This document shows, piece after piece, positions 29,255-38,720 of a DNA stretch of 64,000 nt (position 1 is the stretch's first letter; every line of letters starts with the position of its first letter). The notes under the pieces are model-generated. The model saw only the letters and a program-made list of their open reading frames with translations, was not told the DNA's origin and searched no databases. A program made the position numbers and the translations under genes. Source of the stretch: Vibrio natriegens NBRC 15636 = ATCC 14048 = DSM 759 (GTDB lineage Bacteria; Pseudomonadota; Gammaproteobacteria; Enterobacterales; Vibrionaceae); contig NZ_CP141822.1 of assembly GCF_035621455.1 (NCBI RefSeq), forward strand, positions 124,001-188,000. The letters run 5' to 3'.

Positions 29255-31585
29255 TTACTTTTTCGCCTTGGCAAAAGCTGCGGCAAAAGCGCCACCCATT
29301 GCGTTATTTCCTAATGCATTATTTGATGAGGAATTATCACGACGTGGTTGACGACGTTGCTGATCATTTCGACGTGGCGCATCAGAACGCTGGCTGCGAT
29401 TGTCTTGGCCCGGTTCATCGTTCAGACGCATCGACAGAGCGATACGTTTACGCTGAACATCCACTTCCATCACTTTGACTTTGACGATGTCACCCGCTTT
29501 GACCACTTCACGCGGGTCAGAGACAAAGCGATCCGTCAGTGCTGAGATGTGTACGAGACCATCTTGATGGACACCGATATCAACGAATGCACCAAAGTTT
29601 GCGACGTTCGATACCACACCTTCCAGAATCATGCCGGGTTCAAGGTCTGCCACGGTATTTACGCCGTCAGCAAAGGTTGCGGTTTTAAACTCAGGACGAG
29701 GGTCTCGGCCCGGTTTATCCAGCTCTTTGATGATGTCAGTCACTGTTGGAACACCAAAGTTGTCGTCAGTGTAATCCACAGCATGCAAGCTTTTCAGGAA
29801 AGTGGTATCGCCGATGAGTGCTTTAACGTCTTTGCTGTTTTTCGCTGCGATACTTTTGACCACTGGGTAGGCTTCCGGGTGAACCGAAGAGGCGTCCAGC
29901 GGGTTTTTTCCATCCATGATCCGCAGGAAACCGGCACACTGTTCAAAGGCTTTTGGCCCTAAGCGAGGCACTTTTTTCAGTGTCGTACGCGCATCAAAGC
30001 GGCCGTTTTCATCACGGAAGTCAACGATGTTTTGCGCGATGGTACTGGAGAGGCCAGCCACGCGAGTCAGCAGTGCGGCAGATGCAGTGTTAACGTCCAC
30101 ACCTACGGCGTTTACACAGTCTTCTACCACTGCGTCTAGACGTTTTGCCAGCATCGATTGGCTGACATCATGCTGGTATTGACCCACACCGATCGATTTA
30201 GGATCGATTTTCACCAGCTCCGCCAGAGGATCTTGCAAACGACGGGCAATAGAAACAGCGCCACGCAGCGAAACGTCCATATTCGGGAACTCTTTCGCTG
30301 CCAGCTCTGATGCTGAGTAAACCGAAGCTCCGGCTTCACTGACCATGATTTTTTGTACTTTCAGGTTGCCGCGCTTAATGACGTCAGCAACAAAACTGTC
30401 TGTCTCACGAGAAGCCGTACCGTTACCAATGGCGATCAAGTCAACGTTAAACTTGCGTACCAGTTGGTCCACAATCTGAGCCGATTTATCGTATTGTTTT
30501 TGCGGCGGGTGAGGGTAGATGGTCTCGGTCGTCAGTACTTTACCTGTGGAGTCGACTACTGCGATTTTTGAACCAGTACGCAGACCAGGATCGAGGCCCA
30601 GCGTGGCACGAGGGCCAGCTGGAGCCGCCATCAACAAATCTTTCAGGTTGGTGGCGAACACATCAATCGCTTCGATTTCTGCGCGCTCTTTCATCGCACC
30701 CATTAGCTCGGTTTCCATGTGCATTGACACTTTGATGCGCCATGCCCAGCTGATTACCTGTTTACGCCACGTATCTGCGGGTGCATTGCTAAGTGTCACG
30801 CCATAATGGTCTGCAATGATGGTTTCACAGTAAGACTGACGAACGCCTTCTTCCTGTTCTGGGTCGGCATTCATCGCCAAGGTTAGGAAACCCTCGTTAC
30901 GGCCACGGAGCATCGCAAGGGCACGGTGAGATGGCACTTTGCTGAGTGGCTCATTGTGGCTGAAGTAATCTTTAAATTTCTCGCCTTCGTTCTCTTTGCC
31001 TTCGACAACACGGGCAACGAACTCTGCATTGCGGTTCAGATGCGTACGAATCTTTTCTAGTAAGTTGGCGTCTTCGGCGATGCGCTCCATGATGATGGCA
31101 CGCGCGCCATCCAGTGCCGCTTTGGTATCCGCGATACCTTTGTCTGCGTCAAGGTACTTACTTGCTTCGCTTTCTGGTTCAGTTTGCGGATGATTCCACA
31201 GGGCGTCAGCGAGTGGCTCTAAACCTGCTTCAATTGCGATTTGGCCTTTAGTACGACGCTTTGGTTTGTAAGGCAGGTAAAGATCTTCCAGACGAGTTTT
31301 ACTGTCTGCCTGAGTGATTTCTGTTTCCAGTTCAGGCGTCAGCTTACCTTGCTCCTGAATAGACTTCAGAATGGTTTGACGACGGTCGTCCAGTTCACGA
31401 AGGTAAGACAGGCGACTGTCCAGCGTACGCAGTTGGGTGTCATCAAGGCCACCCGTCACCTCTTTACGGTAACGTGCGATAAAAGGAACGGTGTTACCGT
31501 CATCAATCAGGGTGACAGCAGCGTTGACTTGCTCTGGGCGAACATTCAGCTCTTGAGCAATCATGCGACAGATAGCTTGGCTCAT
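29255..31585 (-). CDS. tex: Transcription accessory protein Tex
   Basis: 776 aa, full length. Nucleic-acid-binding protein linked to transcription and stress tolerance. N-terminal Tex/HTH region, a YqgF-like RNase H-fold domain (about 325-450, [17 protein letters not shown]), helix-hairpin-helix repeats (about 490-600, [18 protein letters not shown]), and a C-terminal S1 domain (about 650-725, [29 protein letters not shown]). The low-complexity basic Asn/Gln/Arg tail is species-variable. E. coli tex lies next to greB; here one gene separates them. Confidence 0.97.
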   Translation of the reverse strand: MSQAICRMIAQELNVRPEQVNAAVTLIDDGNTVPFIARYRKEVTGGLDDTQLRTLDSRLSYLRELDDRRQTILKSIQEQGKLTPELETEITQADSKTRLEDLYLPYKPKRRTKGQIAIEAGLEPLADALWNHPQTEPESEASKYLDADKGIADTKAALDGARAIIMERIAEDANLLEKIRTHLNRNAEFVARVVEGKENEGEKFKDYFSHNEPLSKVPSHRALAMLRGRNEGFLTLAMNADPEQEEGVRQSYCETIIADHYGVTLSNAPADTWRKQVISWAWRIKVSMHMETELMGAMKERAEIEAIDVFATNLKDLLMAAPAGPRATLGLDPGLRTGSKIAVVDSTGKVLTTETIYPHPPQKQYDKSAQIVDQLVRKFNVDLIAIGNGTASRETDSFVADVIKRGNLKVQKIMVSEAGASVYSASELAAKEFPNMDVSLRGAVSIARRLQDPLAELVKIDPKSIGVGQYQHDVSQSMLAKRLDAVVEDCVNAVGVDVNTASAALLTRVAGLSSTIAQNIVDFRDENGRFDARTTLKKVPRLGPKAFEQCAGFLRIMDGKNPLDASSVHPEAYPVVKSIAAKNSKDVKALIGDTTFLKSLHAVDYTDDNFGVPTVTDIIKELDKPGRDPRPEFKTATFADGVNTVADLEPGMILEGVVSNVANFGAFVDIGVHQDGLVHISALTDRFVSDPREVVKAGDIVKVKVMEVDVQRKRIALSMRLNDEPGQDNRSQRSDAPRRNDQQRRQPRRDNSSSNNALGNNAMGGAFAAAFAKAKK

Positions 31586-31793
31586 CCGTGTATTCTCTTT
31601 TTATTCAGTTGAGTTTCGTTAGGTATAAACATTGGGGTCATTCGATGAATTTGCAATGTTTTCCGCGAGCAGTGCAAAAATTTACCGGGCGCTGGTGGAC
31701 ATCAGTCAGGTTTGTGTCAAAACTTTAATTAAATTGAGAACTTATATCCTCGATTATCAACTAAAGTACATACCTTAGCTCATAGGGATAATC

Positions 31794-33674
31794 ATGATGA
31801 AAAAAATGTCTTTGGCTTTGGCGCTTACCAGTGCCTTACTTGTTGCGCCATTTAGCTGGGCGCAATCTCTTTCCGCAACCACTCAAGATCCAATTTACCA
31901 ACTCGATGACAAACTGGTGTTAGGCCGGGTTGAAAATGTCTATTACAGCGAGATTCCAGAGCTAAGTGACGTGCCGTTCATGGGTAAGATTGATACAGGT
32001 GCCGATACCACCTCGATGCATGCCGAGAATATTCACGTCACCAGCTCGAACCCAGAGTTCTCTAACCTGAAAGATAACGAGTTACTTTGGGCGATCATCG
32101 ATGATTTGGGTGGTACAAAAGCCAAGTGGGATGATGGGACTTTCGAGCCGTATCAAGTCAAAGTGAGCTTTACCATTCAGCACCCTTACACGGGCAAACA
32201 GATCACAGTCACCGATGATCTGGAACGTATCAGTGCGATTCGCAGCCGTACCAGTACAAAACCGATATTGCGTCCAAACGTAAAAATGCCGATGACGATA
32301 GCGGGTCATACCGTTGATACCGTTGTGAACTTAACCGCACGTAAGCAGTTTTCTGCACCAATTCTGATTGGAAAAACCTATCTGAAAGATAACGCGTGGG
32401 TGTTTGCCGGATATGACTACCTGCAGCAGCAGCCCAAGGCCAAAATGATTGGTAAGCAAGAGCTTGTCTCTGTAGAAGGCGTTCCTTACAAGGTGAGTAT
32501 TTCGACCAGCAGTCGCTACACCAATGCGCATGCTCTGGACATCAAAGTAGATAAGAAGGCCAAGCAAGTGTCCTTCACCTTAGAGGGCGAAAACGGTAAG
32601 CGACACCCGATGACACTGCCGCTGATTCGTATGCTTAAAACGACGAAAGGTGAGCGACCACTGGTATATTTACCTGTGAAAGTGTCGGAAAGCGAAACTC
32701 AGCACTGGTTGGTGTATTTGCGTGATCGCAGCAATTTTAGCTCACAGCTGCGCTTAGGCAATGATGTGGTTAGCCAGCACTTTGTGGTCGATACCGATAA
32801 AGAAAACCTGCTTGGTGGTGTTGAAAAGACCTTTAAGAGTGCTCTGAAAGCCAAACCTCTGGTGATTTCTCCTGAGGAGACTCTCAATATTGATGGCTAC
32901 TCCGTACCAGCCTACCCAACGTTTACTGTCAAAACTCCGCTTCTTCGCGTGCATGGCTTTGAGCTCAGCGAAAAAGGCAAAGATGAAGTGGCGACCTATT
33001 ACTTAACCAATGAACAGGGCAAAGAGGAAAAAATCACCAAACCCGTTGTGAAAAAGCTAAGAGTGGGCGATATGGTGCGCCCCGTGGTTGAAGGGGATTT
33101 TGTGATTGGGAACACAGAGAAGAGCATCGAATTTGCCATTGATGTGTTGGAGAACGAAGAAACTCAACCGTTTTTCGTGTTTGGCCATGATATGGCAAAA
33201 GGTGGTGTGCTGCTGAATACGCGTGCGGATCACCTCTTGGATGCCAAACCGTTATTCCGGGCTGGTCATATTGAAGTGGCTGAAGTGGAAGGCATGTTGT
33301 TCCCGGTGAAACTGGATACGGGGGCTGACGTCAGCTCAATCAGCGCTACTGATATCAAGCAATTTCAGAAAGACGGCAAAGACATGGTGAGCTTCACTTA
33401 TGAAAACGATTATGGCGTGAAAAAACAGCTGACTCGTGAAGTGGTCAATGTGATGCACATTACCGCGAAGAAGGGCGAGAAAACCAACGTCAGGCCGGTG
33501 GTTAAAATGCACGTGAAACTGGGCGATCTGGAGAAGAAAATAGAGGTCAACCTTCAGGACAGAGAGCGTTTTAAGTACAGCATGATTTTGGGTAAAAACT
33601 TTTTGAAGCATGGTGTGGTGGTGTCGAGTGATACCAATTACATCGTGACGAAAAAATCGGATGTCAAAAAGTAA
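31794..33674 (+). CDS. Exported protein with four tandem retropepsin-like modules
   Basis: 626 aa with a signal peptide cut after SWAQ (about residue 24), so periplasmic or secreted. It belongs to the retropepsin-like family annotated as RimK/LysX-associated 'ATP-dependent zinc protease'. Two copies have the aspartic-protease signature DTGA: Asp67 (KIDTGADTTSMHA) and Asp508 (KLDTGADVSSISA). Each is followed about 100 residues later by a DR/RKQF-type strand and an ILIGKTYL or MILGKNFL motif. Two middle stretches (about 218-345 and 355-485) align by eye with module 4 (VSFT..., RPLV, LRDRSNF...LRLGNDVV) but lack DTGA. Start at the first of two ATGs, with AGGGATA upstream. Substrate unknown. A zinc or ATP role is a database label and is not supported here. 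Confidence 0.82.
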   Translation: MMKKMSLALALTSALLVAPFSWAQSLSATTQDPIYQLDDKLVLGRVENVYYSEIPELSDVPFMGKIDTGADTTSMHAENIHVTSSNPEFSNLKDNELLWAIIDDLGGTKAKWDDGTFEPYQVKVSFTIQHPYTGKQITVTDDLERISAIRSRTSTKPILRPNVKMPMTIAGHTVDTVVNLTARKQFSAPILIGKTYLKDNAWVFAGYDYLQQQPKAKMIGKQELVSVEGVPYKVSISTSSRYTNAHALDIKVDKKAKQVSFTLEGENGKRHPMTLPLIRMLKTTKGERPLVYLPVKVSESETQHWLVYLRDRSNFSSQLRLGNDVVSQHFVVDTDKENLLGGVEKTFKSALKAKPLVISPEETLNIDGYSVPAYPTFTVKTPLLRVHGFELSEKGKDEVATYYLTNEQGKEEKITKPVVKKLRVGDMVRPVVEGDFVIGNTEKSIEFAIDVLENEETQPFFVFGHDMAKGGVLLNTRADHLLDAKPLFRAGHIEVAEVEGMLFPVKLDTGADVSSISATDIKQFQKDGKDMVSFTYENDYGVKKQLTREVVNVMHITAKKGEKTNVRPVVKMHVKLGDLEKKIEVNLQDRERFKYSMILGKNFLKHGVVVSSDTNYIVTKKSDVKK

Positions 33675-33802
33675 AAACTCAGTCAATTTGTAGGCTGAAC
33701 GCCAACTTCGCCCCGTGTTTTACGTACTGTGATTGGTATAATCTCAGAATTAGAGCCGGGGCATAAACCAAACGAAAATCACCCGTCTCCCAAGGAGAAA
33801 AA

Positions 33803-34306
33803 TTGAAAACTAAGCTGATTACGCGTGAAGGCTATAACAAACTCAAACAAGAGCACGATTACCTCTGGAACGAAAAGCGACCTGAGATCACCAAGATAGT
33901 CACCTGGGCCGCCAGTCTGGGCGATCGCTCTGAAAATGCAGATTACACCTTCAATAAACGATTATTGCGTCAAATCGATCGTCGCGTTCGTTTTCTCAGA
34001 AAGTTTTTACCTGAAGTGACCATCGTGGATTACTCACCTCAGCAAGAAGGTAAGGTCTTCTTCGGAGCTTGGGTCGAGATCGAAAATGAAGCGGGTGACG
34101 TGAAGAAGTTTCGTATTGTCGGGCCGGAAGAGATCTATGGCGATGCGAAAGGCTATATCTCTATCGACTCACCCATGGCACGCGCGATGCTTAAAAAACA
34201 AGTCGATGAAGAGTTTACGGTTAGGACGCCCGATGGCGATAAAGAATGGTTCATTAACTCGATTGAGTACAACCTATCCAGCCCAGATGCGACAAACCCT
34301 AGCTAG
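33803..34306 (+). CDS. greB: Transcription elongation factor GreB
   Basis: 167 aa. Rescues backtracked RNA polymerase by stimulating transcript cleavage. N-terminal coiled coil (about 1-80) with the acidic tip GDRSENADY, and the C-terminal FKBP-like domain with IVGPEEIYG. GreB rather than GreA because of the basic NKRLLRQIDRRVRFL patch. TTG start at 33803 with a strong AAGGAG eight bases upstream. Same neighbourhood (tex, ompR-envZ) as in E. coli. Confidence 0.96.
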   Translation: MKTKLITREGYNKLKQEHDYLWNEKRPEITKIVTWAASLGDRSENADYTFNKRLLRQIDRRVRFLRKFLPEVTIVDYSPQQEGKVFFGAWVEIENEAGDVKKFRIVGPEEIYGDAKGYISIDSPMARAMLKKQVDEEFTVRTPDGDKEWFINSIEYNLSSPDATNPS

Positions 34307-34312
34307 GGTGAC

Positions 34313-34345
34313 TGGTCGGTGAGTGAATGTTCCGACCATGTTTAA
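34313..34345 (+). terminator. Possible terminator of greB
   Basis: TGGTCGG and CCGACCA form a 7-bp stem around a 12-nt loop, then TGTTTA. Weak T tract. Confidence 0.4.
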
Positions 34346-34404
34346 CCGACATCCTCTTCATCCTGAGAAGAAAAGGCATTGAGCGCTTTTATAGGAGCAC
34401 ATAA

Positions 34405-34704
34405 ATGATGAGAGCAGTGATTAGTGGCACCGTATTAACCGTAGGATGTTCATTTTCTGCGTTTTCCCAAGAAGAACTAAAAGGGTGTGATGCAAAAGAG
34501 TTTGCTGTCGAGCAGCAGCTTGAATACGCCAAAGTGCAAGGTAAAGAGCAGCATATTGAAGGGCTCGAACGTGCGTTAGCTTCGGTACAAAGTGAGTGTA
34601 TTCGAGAGGAGCAACGCCAGAAATTACATGCAGAAATTGAAAAAAGTACTCAAAAGGAAAAGTTGCAAGCCAGCAGCGAAACAGAGTGGGAACTGAGCCA
34701 GTAA
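34405..34704 (+). CDS. DUF1090 (YqjC-like) small exported protein
   Basis: 99 aa. Signal peptide MMRAVISGTVLTVGCSFSAFS, then the DUF1090 core: GCDAKEFAVEQQLEYAKVQGKEQHIEGLERAL...SEC, with the two conserved Cys, followed by a charged helical tail. E. coli YqjC is the named relative and the function is unknown. Own promoter not obvious. Starts 98 bp after greB and ends 183 bp before ompR. Confidence 0.82.
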   Translation: MMRAVISGTVLTVGCSFSAFSQEELKGCDAKEFAVEQQLEYAKVQGKEQHIEGLERALASVQSECIREEQRQKLHAEIEKSTQKEKLQASSETEWELSQ

Positions 34705-34887
34705 CCTCCGGTTGATAGGCGATATTTTTGCTAATCTGAGCAATCACTTCGCTCAATATTAGCGCTGTATCTTCGAAATAATGTGTCAAAAGAGCGGCTA
34801 AGATAAAAAGAGTAACAATTTGCACAAGCACGTTTGAAAAAACAGTGATACATTTTCGACAATACATGCTTCTGAAAGGATGTTTCA

Positions 34888-35607
34888 ATGCAGGAAAATC
34901 ATAAAATTTTAGTGGTTGATGACGATGCTCGTTTACGTGCTCTATTGGAGCGTTACCTTTCTGAGCAAGGTTTTCAGGTTCGTAGCGTTGCCAATGGCGA
35001 ACAAATGGATCGCTTACTGACGCGTGAAAACTTTCACTTAATGGTGCTCGATTTGATGTTGCCAGGTGAAGACGGTTTATCTATCTGTCGCCGCTTACGT
35101 AACGCGAACAACATGTTACCTATCCTGATGCTGACCGCAAAAGGGGACGAAGTTGATCGTATTGTTGGCTTAGAAGTCGGGGCAGACGATTACCTGCCAA
35201 AACCGTTTAACCCGCGTGAGTTGTTGGCTCGCATTAAAGCGGTATTACGCCGTCAAACCATCGAACTGCCGGGCGCACCAAGCACGGAAGAAAAAGTGGT
35301 GGAATTTGGCGAGTTCCGTTTAAACCTTGGAACGCGTGAAATGTTCCGTGGCGAAGAATCGATGCCGTTAACATCTGGTGAGTTTGCCGTACTAAAAGCC
35401 TTAGTCACCAACGCACGTGAGCCAATGTCGCGAGACAAACTGATGAATATGGCCCGTGGCCGTGAATATTCGGCAATGGAACGTTCTATTGACGTACAAA
35501 TTTCTCGTCTTCGTCGCATGTTGGAAGATGACCCGAGCAAACCACGTTACATTCAGACGGTATGGGGCTTGGGCTACGTATTTGTCCCAGACGGCAAAGA
35601 AGTCTAA
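34888..35607 (+). CDS. ompR: Osmolarity response regulator OmpR
   Basis: 239 aa. Receiver domain with acidic pocket DDD at 11-13 and phosphoacceptor Asp55 (LMVLDLMLPG), switch Thr/Lys at about 83/105 (MLTAKGD, LPKPF). OmpR/PhoB winged-helix DNA-binding domain at about 135-235. Controls porins and osmotic and acid responses with EnvZ. AAGGATG ribosome site. A 127-bp gap with a hairpin separates it from envZ, unlike the overlapping E. coli pair. Confidence 0.97.
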   Translation: MQENHKILVVDDDARLRALLERYLSEQGFQVRSVANGEQMDRLLTRENFHLMVLDLMLPGEDGLSICRRLRNANNMLPILMLTAKGDEVDRIVGLEVGADDYLPKPFNPRELLARIKAVLRRQTIELPGAPSTEEKVVEFGEFRLNLGTREMFRGEESMPLTSGEFAVLKALVTNAREPMSRDKLMNMARGREYSAMERSIDVQISRLRRMLEDDPSKPRYIQTVWGLGYVFVPDGKEV

Positions 35608-35643
35608 TTCGCGTAACTGCACTCCGATATTTGTCTGTACATT

Positions 35644-35674
35644 CCGTCCTCTTGCATCTCCTGTATGAGGGCGG
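35644..35674 (+). other. Stem-loop between ompR and envZ
   Basis: CCGTCCTC and GAGGGCGG pair over 8 bp (one G-U) around a 15-nt loop. Followed by AAAATC rather than a T-run, so it is not a standard terminator. It could modulate envZ levels or protect the ompR 3' end. Confidence 0.5.
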
Positions 35675-35734
35675 AAAATCGCGATTAGGCACATTCTTTT
35701 AGCAACACTCTGTTAGGATCACCAGGAACTGTCC

Positions 35735-37027
35735 ATGCGAATCCGAAGCTCTCTCACTCAATCTATTCTGCTGTTCATTTCTTTGCTTCTCGCTAGCCAA
35801 GTCTTCTCTTATTACGCCGTTTTCAACTATGCGTTGATGCCGAGCCTGCAGCAGTTCAATAAAATTCTCGCTCATGAGCTCAACCTAGTGCTTGATGCCG
35901 ACGGAGAGCTTCAGTATGAGGCACCAATAAGGCGTCAGTTATTAGAAAGGCTGGGCGTAACGGTTCACAGTATTGATAGTGAAAGAGCGGACGAGTTTAA
36001 TCACGCGATGTCGATTGAATTGATGTCGGAAGAAATGACTCAAGAACTGGATTCTCCGACTGAAGTACGTTTGATGTTGGGCGAGGAGAGTTACATCTTG
36101 TGGATGCACATCGACAAGCTACCCAACTCGCTTATTCGTATCCCGCTTTCAGAGCTGCAAGAAGAGGATTTTGCGCCGCTATTTCGTAACAGCCTGATCA
36201 TGGCACTGCTGATTATCGCTGGTGGCTGGCTCTTTATTCGTTTTCAAAACCGCCCGTTACTGGCGTTAGAAAAAGCAGCCAAGGGGGTTGGTCGTGGTGA
36301 GATACCGCCGCCGATACCAGAGAAAGGCGCGTTAGAAATTCGCGCGGTGACCCGTGCTTTTAATCAGATGTCGAAAGGTATTCAGGAGCTGGAAGAAGAC
36401 CGCGCCTTGTTGATGGCGGGGATCAGTCACGATTTACGAACACCGTTAACCCGAATTCGTCTCGCGACAGAAATGATGTCACCAGAGGAAAGCTATCTCG
36501 CTGAAGGCATCATCAGCGATACGGAAGAGTGTAATGAAATCATCAGCCAGTTTATGGATTACCTTAAGCCGGTGAATAACCAGACGTTTGAGGCGGTGTC
36601 TCTGAACGACATAGTATGTGATGTCGCGAGCTCAGAAGGCAGTGATGAGCGGGAAATTGAGACCAAAATTGAAGGGTCTATCAAACCCGCTCTGGGTAAT
36701 TCGATTGCGATTAAACGCGCAGTGACTAACTTAGTGGTCAATGCGGTTCGCTATGGCAATGGCTGGGTCAAAGTGTCGACGGGTATGACCGCAGATAACC
36801 AACTGGTTTGGGTCACAGTGGAAGACAACGGCCCCGGTATTGAACCTGATCAGGTCGGTAAGTTGTTTGAACCGTTTACGCGTGGAGATACGGCACGAGG
36901 CAGTGAAGGTACCGGACTTGGTCTGGCGATCGTTAAGCGCATTGTCAGCCAGCATTCAGGCTCGGTTGTGATGCGTAATCGTAGTGAAGGTGGCTTAATC
37001 GCCCAAATCAGCTTCCCGACTAAGTAA
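35735..37027 (+). CDS. envZ: Osmosensor histidine kinase EnvZ
   Basis: 430 aa inner-membrane kinase. TM1 at about 8-30, a periplasmic domain (about 35-150), and TM2 at about 158-178. HAMP follows (about 180-228), then the H-box [11 protein letters not shown] with the phosphorylated His232. The N-box [10 protein letters not shown] and G-boxes DNGPGIEP and GTGLGLAIV complete the ATPase domain. Partner of OmpR just upstream. Start ATG at 35735 preceded by ACCAGGAACTGTCC. Ends in a strong terminator. Confidence 0.96.
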   Translation: MRIRSSLTQSILLFISLLLASQVFSYYAVFNYALMPSLQQFNKILAHELNLVLDADGELQYEAPIRRQLLERLGVTVHSIDSERADEFNHAMSIELMSEEMTQELDSPTEVRLMLGEESYILWMHIDKLPNSLIRIPLSELQEEDFAPLFRNSLIMALLIIAGGWLFIRFQNRPLLALEKAAKGVGRGEIPPPIPEKGALEIRAVTRAFNQMSKGIQELEEDRALLMAGISHDLRTPLTRIRLATEMMSPEESYLAEGIISDTEECNEIISQFMDYLKPVNNQTFEAVSLNDIVCDVASSEGSDEREIETKIEGSIKPALGNSIAIKRAVTNLVVNAVRYGNGWVKVSTGMTADNQLVWVTVEDNGPGIEPDQVGKLFEPFTRGDTARGSEGTGLGLAIVKRIVSQHSGSVVMRNRSEGGLIAQISFPTK

Positions 37028-37060
37028 CCCAACAGCTAAAGCATCATCGACGAGCAAAAT

Positions 37061-37097
37061 AAAAGCCCAGCTTAGAACCTAAGTTGGGCTTTTTTAT
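37061..37097. terminator. Bidirectional terminator between envZ and the permease gene
   Basis: AAAAGCCCAGCTTAG-aac-CTAAGTTGGGCTTTT, a 15-bp stem with one G-U pair, followed by T-rich sequence on the plus side. A ATTTT tract on the minus strand makes it usable for the convergent permease gene. Confidence 0.92.
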
Positions 37098-37113
37098 TAT
37101 CCTATTGATCAGT

Positions 37114-38502
37114 TTAGGATTCTTTAATCTCTTCAGTTTGAGACTCTTCATCTTCCAGTTTTTCTGGCAATAACAGGTTCAAGATGATTGCAGTAATACC
37201 GCCCGCAGCAACACCCGTCGAGAAGATGCTCTTAATAAACTCTGGCATGAATTGCAGAATTTCAGGTTTCTGAGCAATACCAAGGCCCATCGAGAATGAC
37301 AGCGCCATGATCAGAATCGCACGACGGTCGAGATCAACACGAGAGATAATACGCACACCTGCCGCGGCAATCGTACCAAACATCACGATGGTTGCGCCGC
37401 CAAGCACAGGTTCAGGAATCAGCTGAACGAAGCTCGCCACACCAGGGAATAAACCAAGTAAAACCAGCATAGCGGAGATGAAGTAACCTACGTAACGGCT
37501 TGCGACACCAGTCAGCATGATAATGCCGTTGTTTTGGCTGAACGTAGAGTTCGGGAAGCTGTTAAAGACTGCAGCGATCGCTGAGTTTAAACCGTCAGCC
37601 AACACGCCACCTTTGATGCGCTTCATGTAAACCGGACCTTTTACTGGCTCACCGGACACTTCAGAAGTTGCGGTAATATCGCCGATGGCTTCTAGCGCAG
37701 TAATAAAGAAAATCAGTACTAGAGGAATAAATAGCGACCAGTCAAACGCTAGGCCGTATTGCATCGGGATTGGCAGCGCAACCAGGTTGGTCTCGCTTAG
37801 CTGTGAAGTGTCAACCATACCCATAAAGTAGGCCATGATATAGCCAACCAGCATTGCAATGACAATCGAAGCTACGCGAATGTAAGGGTTGTTTGAGCGG
37901 TTCAAAATAACGATCAGACCCAGTACAGTGCCAGCCAGTGCCAACTTGTCCAGGCTACCGAACGTGCCGTCACCCATCGCAGCATAGCCACCGCCCATCG
38001 AAACTAATCCAACTTGAATCAATGTCAGACCAATCAGAGTTACCACAATACCTGAAACCAGCGGAGTGATGATGCGGCGAGCGTGCTCAAGCACTCGAGA
38101 CAGTAGAATTTCCGCGAATGAAGCGACCAGAATCGTGCCGAAAATCGCGGCCATCATTGTGCTAATGTCAGCACCGCCCGCTTTCAATGACAAGCCGGCA
38201 CCAATGATTGGGCCTAAAAAGTTAAAGCTGGTGCCTTGCACTGATAACAGGCCAGAGCCTATCGGGCCAAAGGTACGAATCTGAATAAATGACGACACAC
38301 CAGAAGCAAATAGAGACATGCTGATAATCGTGTTTGTCTGATCGGCTGGTACGCCTAAGGATTGGCAAATGATCAACGAAGGGGTAATCACCGCAACGAA
38401 CATCGCTAACAAGTGCTGAATGGCGGCGAAAATCGTTTGTGGCAGTGGTGGGCGATCGTTTAATTGATAGACCAGTTCCGAAGATCGGTTTGAAGTTGTC
38501 AT
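37114..38502 (-). CDS. Xanthine-type NCS2 (NAT) permease
   Basis: 462 aa with about 12-14 membrane segments. Proton-coupled nucleobase import. NAT signature [14 protein letters not shown] near residue 325 matches the xanthine branch (XanP/XanQ) better than uracil transporters. The upstream TM1 motif [17 protein letters not shown] and the FSQNNG element fit. Start ATG at 38502 (MTTSNRSS); the upstream in-frame TTG has no ribosome site. A PurR-like box overlaps the predicted -35, suggesting purine control. Substrate specificity is inferred. Confidence 0.9.
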   Translation of the reverse strand: MTTSNRSSELVYQLNDRPPLPQTIFAAIQHLLAMFVAVITPSLIICQSLGVPADQTNTIISMSLFASGVSSFIQIRTFGPIGSGLLSVQGTSFNFLGPIIGAGLSLKAGGADISTMMAAIFGTILVASFAEILLSRVLEHARRIITPLVSGIVVTLIGLTLIQVGLVSMGGGYAAMGDGTFGSLDKLALAGTVLGLIVILNRSNNPYIRVASIVIAMLVGYIMAYFMGMVDTSQLSETNLVALPIPMQYGLAFDWSLFIPLVLIFFITALEAIGDITATSEVSGEPVKGPVYMKRIKGGVLADGLNSAIAAVFNSFPNSTFSQNNGIIMLTGVASRYVGYFISAMLVLLGLFPGVASFVQLIPEPVLGGATIVMFGTIAAAGVRIISRVDLDRRAILIMALSFSMGLGIAQKPEILQFMPEFIKSIFSTGVAAGGITAIILNLLLPEKLEDEESQTEEIKES

Positions 38503-38644
38503 GGTTTGTCTCGCTTGTCGCAATATTTATTACCCAGCGCTCGCTGAATGGGAGTACTGGGAGGAGCTGACGTTTTGATCTGTGATTGCTGTTAATCAGT
38601 GTCAACTCAGATTGGTTGGGGTAAATACCCTAATTTTGTGCGCG

Positions 38645-38682
38645 ATTATAGAGTGATTTATTTAAAAAGCAAACGATTGCCA
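38645..38682 (-). promoter_or_regulatory. Sigma-70 promoter with overlapping PurR box
   Basis: Minus strand: TTGCTT at 38667-38672, 16-bp spacer, TATAAT at 38645-38650. The -35 overlaps AAGCAAACGATTGCCA (38667-38682), which fits the PurR consensus ANGCAANCGNTTNCNT at all but the last fixed position. This would let PurR with hypoxanthine or guanine block the permease promoter. Confidence 0.65.
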
Positions 38683-38720
38683 TGAGGCGTTGATAATCAA
38701 TTATTCGGACTATTTTAAGC

